From Candidatus Scatomorpha stercoravium (GTDB lineage Bacteria > Bacillota > Clostridia > Oscillospirales > Oscillospiraceae), in NCBI GenBank assembly GCA_018716005.1, contig DVKN01000138.1, forward strand, positions 1 to 6,516: a stretch of DNA of 6,516 nucleotides. The letters run 5' to 3'. Under the pieces are notes generated by a model. The model searched no databases, was not told the DNA's origin, and saw nothing but the letters and a program-made list of their open reading frames with translations. Below are positions 5,909-6,516 of this stretch, piece by piece. Made by a program: the position numbers and the translations under genes. Every line of letters starts with the position of its first letter. The stretch's first letter is position 1.

Positions 5909-5937
5909 GCCGGGGGATTGGCCAAAAATCCCCCGGC
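5909..5937 (+). promoter_or_regulatory. Strong GC hairpin 2 between capsid and connector genes
   Basis: GCCGGGGGATT (5909-5919) and AATCCCCCGGC (5927-5937) are a perfect 11-bp inverted repeat around the loop GGCCAAA. It lies 8 bases after hairpin 1 and 30 bases before the connector start. No T-run follows (GTATCGGG), so readthrough into the connector gene is expected. With hairpin 1 it may set the ratio of capsid to downstream mRNA by attenuation, processing or stabilisation. Confidence 0.75.
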
Positions 5938-5967
5938 GTATCGGGATAAAACGGGAGGTGGAGTTTA

Positions 5968-6378
5968 ATGGCATATGTAGGCGACGTTTTTGACGCGGCG
6001 ATGGGGATAATGGACGAGCTCGACGCCGAGGGCGGGGCCCAGACGGCGGACACGGCGGAGTATATGCTGCGCGCGCCGGCCATCGTCAATACGCTCATAT
6101 CCGAGCTGAAGATACTCACGGGCGACTACGGCGACTGGCTGCCGGTGGAATCCCTCGACGACCTCGTCCCGGCGGGCGACACGAGCTACGCCCTCGGTGC
6201 CCTGCCCTACGGCCTCGCGGCGAACCTGCTCGTGGACGAGAACCCGAGCGCCGCGAGCTTCTACCAGCAGCGCTATGAGGAGCTGCGGGCCTATTACCTC
6301 GCGAGGCTCAGGGCGCACATGGGCGCGATAGAGAACCTCTACGGCGGGATAGAGTACGGCGAGTTCGGGGAGTGGTGA
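5968..6378 (+). CDS. Head-tail connector (head completion) protein
   Basis: This 136-residue protein begins at ATG 5968 with the excellent ribosome site GGGAGGTGGAG (5953-5963) before it. It is acidic and helical. An N-terminal VFDAAMGIMDEL helix (7-18) leads to a TADTAEY...APAIVNTLISEL segment. A D-D-L-V-P-A-G loop follows, then a conserved-looking core ALGALPYGLAANLLVDENPSAASFYQQRYEEL. This pattern matches small connector proteins (gp6-like or adaptor type) that bind beneath the portal after packaging in clostridial phages. Its place right after the capsid gene and before a tail-interface protein supports that role. The ring-forming adaptor function is inferred from family and position. Its stop is separated by one base from the next ATG, so the two are coupled. 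Confidence 0.75.
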   Translation: MAYVGDVFDAAMGIMDELDAEGGAQTADTAEYMLRAPAIVNTLISELKILTGDYGDWLPVESLDDLVPAGDTSYALGALPYGLAANLLVDENPSAASFYQQRYEELRAYYLARLRAHMGAIENLYGGIEYGEFGEW

Positions 6379-6379
6379 T

Positions 6380-6516
6380 ATGGCGACTATAGCTACCAAT
6401 ATCTCCGAGAGAGTATACCAGATTAAGCGCTGGCGCGGCGTAAACGAGGCCGCCGAGGGCGAGGCCGCCCTCGCGATGGGCGAGGCGGCGGCGATGCGGA
6501 ACTTCCGTGTCACGGG
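6380..6516 (+). CDS. N-terminus of a tail hub/nozzle-like phage structural protein (partial)
   Basis: The gene starts at ATG 6380 with GGGGAG (6367-6372) 7 bases upstream and runs off the right edge after 45 codons. The visible part reads ISERVYQIKRWRGVNEA (8-24), then MGEAAAMRNFRVT (33-45). A short start motif, a W-x-G-x-N-E element and then GEA..MRNFRVT resembles the N-terminus of a structural protein found after the connector in clostridial phages. It also recalls the start of nozzle proteins of short-tailed phages such as T7 gp12, where a 'residue-N-W/F-x-x-x-x-x-G-x-x-x-R-P' stretch opens a beta-propeller. The decisive following residues are outside the window. The structural role is likely; the nozzle assignment is tentative. 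Confidence 0.5.
   Translation, partial: MATIATNISERVYQIKRWRGVNEAAEGEAALAMGEAAAMRNFRVT

Noticed and set aside
4465..5925. A 486-codon minus-strand open frame over the capsid gene
   Set aside because: Same cause: it is aligned with the capsid codons and has no recognisable motif. It also spans two intergenic regions and the hairpins.
5909..5937. Hairpin 2 as a full intrinsic terminator
   Set aside because: No T-run follows the stem, and the connector gene downstream has no visible promoter and so must be transcribed through it.
1..6516. CRISPR arrays, tRNA or rRNA genes, insertion sequences
   Set aside because: I saw no regularly spaced repeats, no cloverleaf-like segment with a T-loop GTTCGA-type element, no rRNA sequence and no transposase or terminal inverted repeats.

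Overview
The window is a GC-rich, densely packed stretch of tailed-phage (Caudoviricetes) DNA, most likely the head-assembly end of a prophage or a prophage-derived element. Every convincing gene reads rightward. The order is terminase small subunit, terminase large subunit, small membrane protein, portal, scaffold, major capsid protein, head-tail connector and the start of a tail-hub/nozzle-like protein. No integrase, repressor, lysis or replication gene lies here, so prophage or free phage cannot be settled from the window. GC-rich coding with frequent ATA (Ile) and AGG (Arg) codons, strong AGGAGG-type ribosome sites, and protein families I associate with phages of gut Clostridia point to a GC-rich anaerobe: a clostridial Bacillota, or less likely a Synergistota member. 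This host guess is inference.

Layout: bases 2-145 are the end of a short Cys-rich protein resembling the FeoB-associated membrane proteins of Bacillota, probably a host gene. A strong intrinsic terminator (162-196) closes it. Bases 197-440 form a non-coding control region, AT-rich in its right half, with two candidate sigma70/sigmaA promoters of the same build (TGGACA, 16-bp spacer, TATATT or TATAAT) and short repeats. The second promoter fires directly into terS. From 441 to 4031 the genes overlap or nearly touch: terS/terL and membrane protein/portal share 4-bp GTGA overlaps. The scaffold (4065-4754) and major capsid protein (4807-5859) each have their own strong ribosome site, and the capsid gene has an unusual T-rich leader. 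Between the capsid and connector genes lie two strong GC hairpins. The connector (5968-6378) is followed after one base by the last, truncated gene.

How it works together: TerS recognises DNA and TerL (complete ATPase and nuclease motifs) pumps it through the portal ring into a shell built by the capsid protein on the scaffold. The connector and the next protein then seal the portal and begin the tail. The portal resembles the P22-like type, no maturation protease gene is present, and the last gene has an N-terminal pattern reminiscent of nozzle/hub proteins of short-tailed phages; together these hint at a podovirus-like virion, but weakly. The most distinctive feature is the capsid protein's C-terminal domain, a chitobiase/hexosaminidase C-terminal (Ig-like) domain probably displayed on the capsid surface. 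I do not see a clearly new defence or regulatory system; the findings are regulatory and architectural details worth checking.
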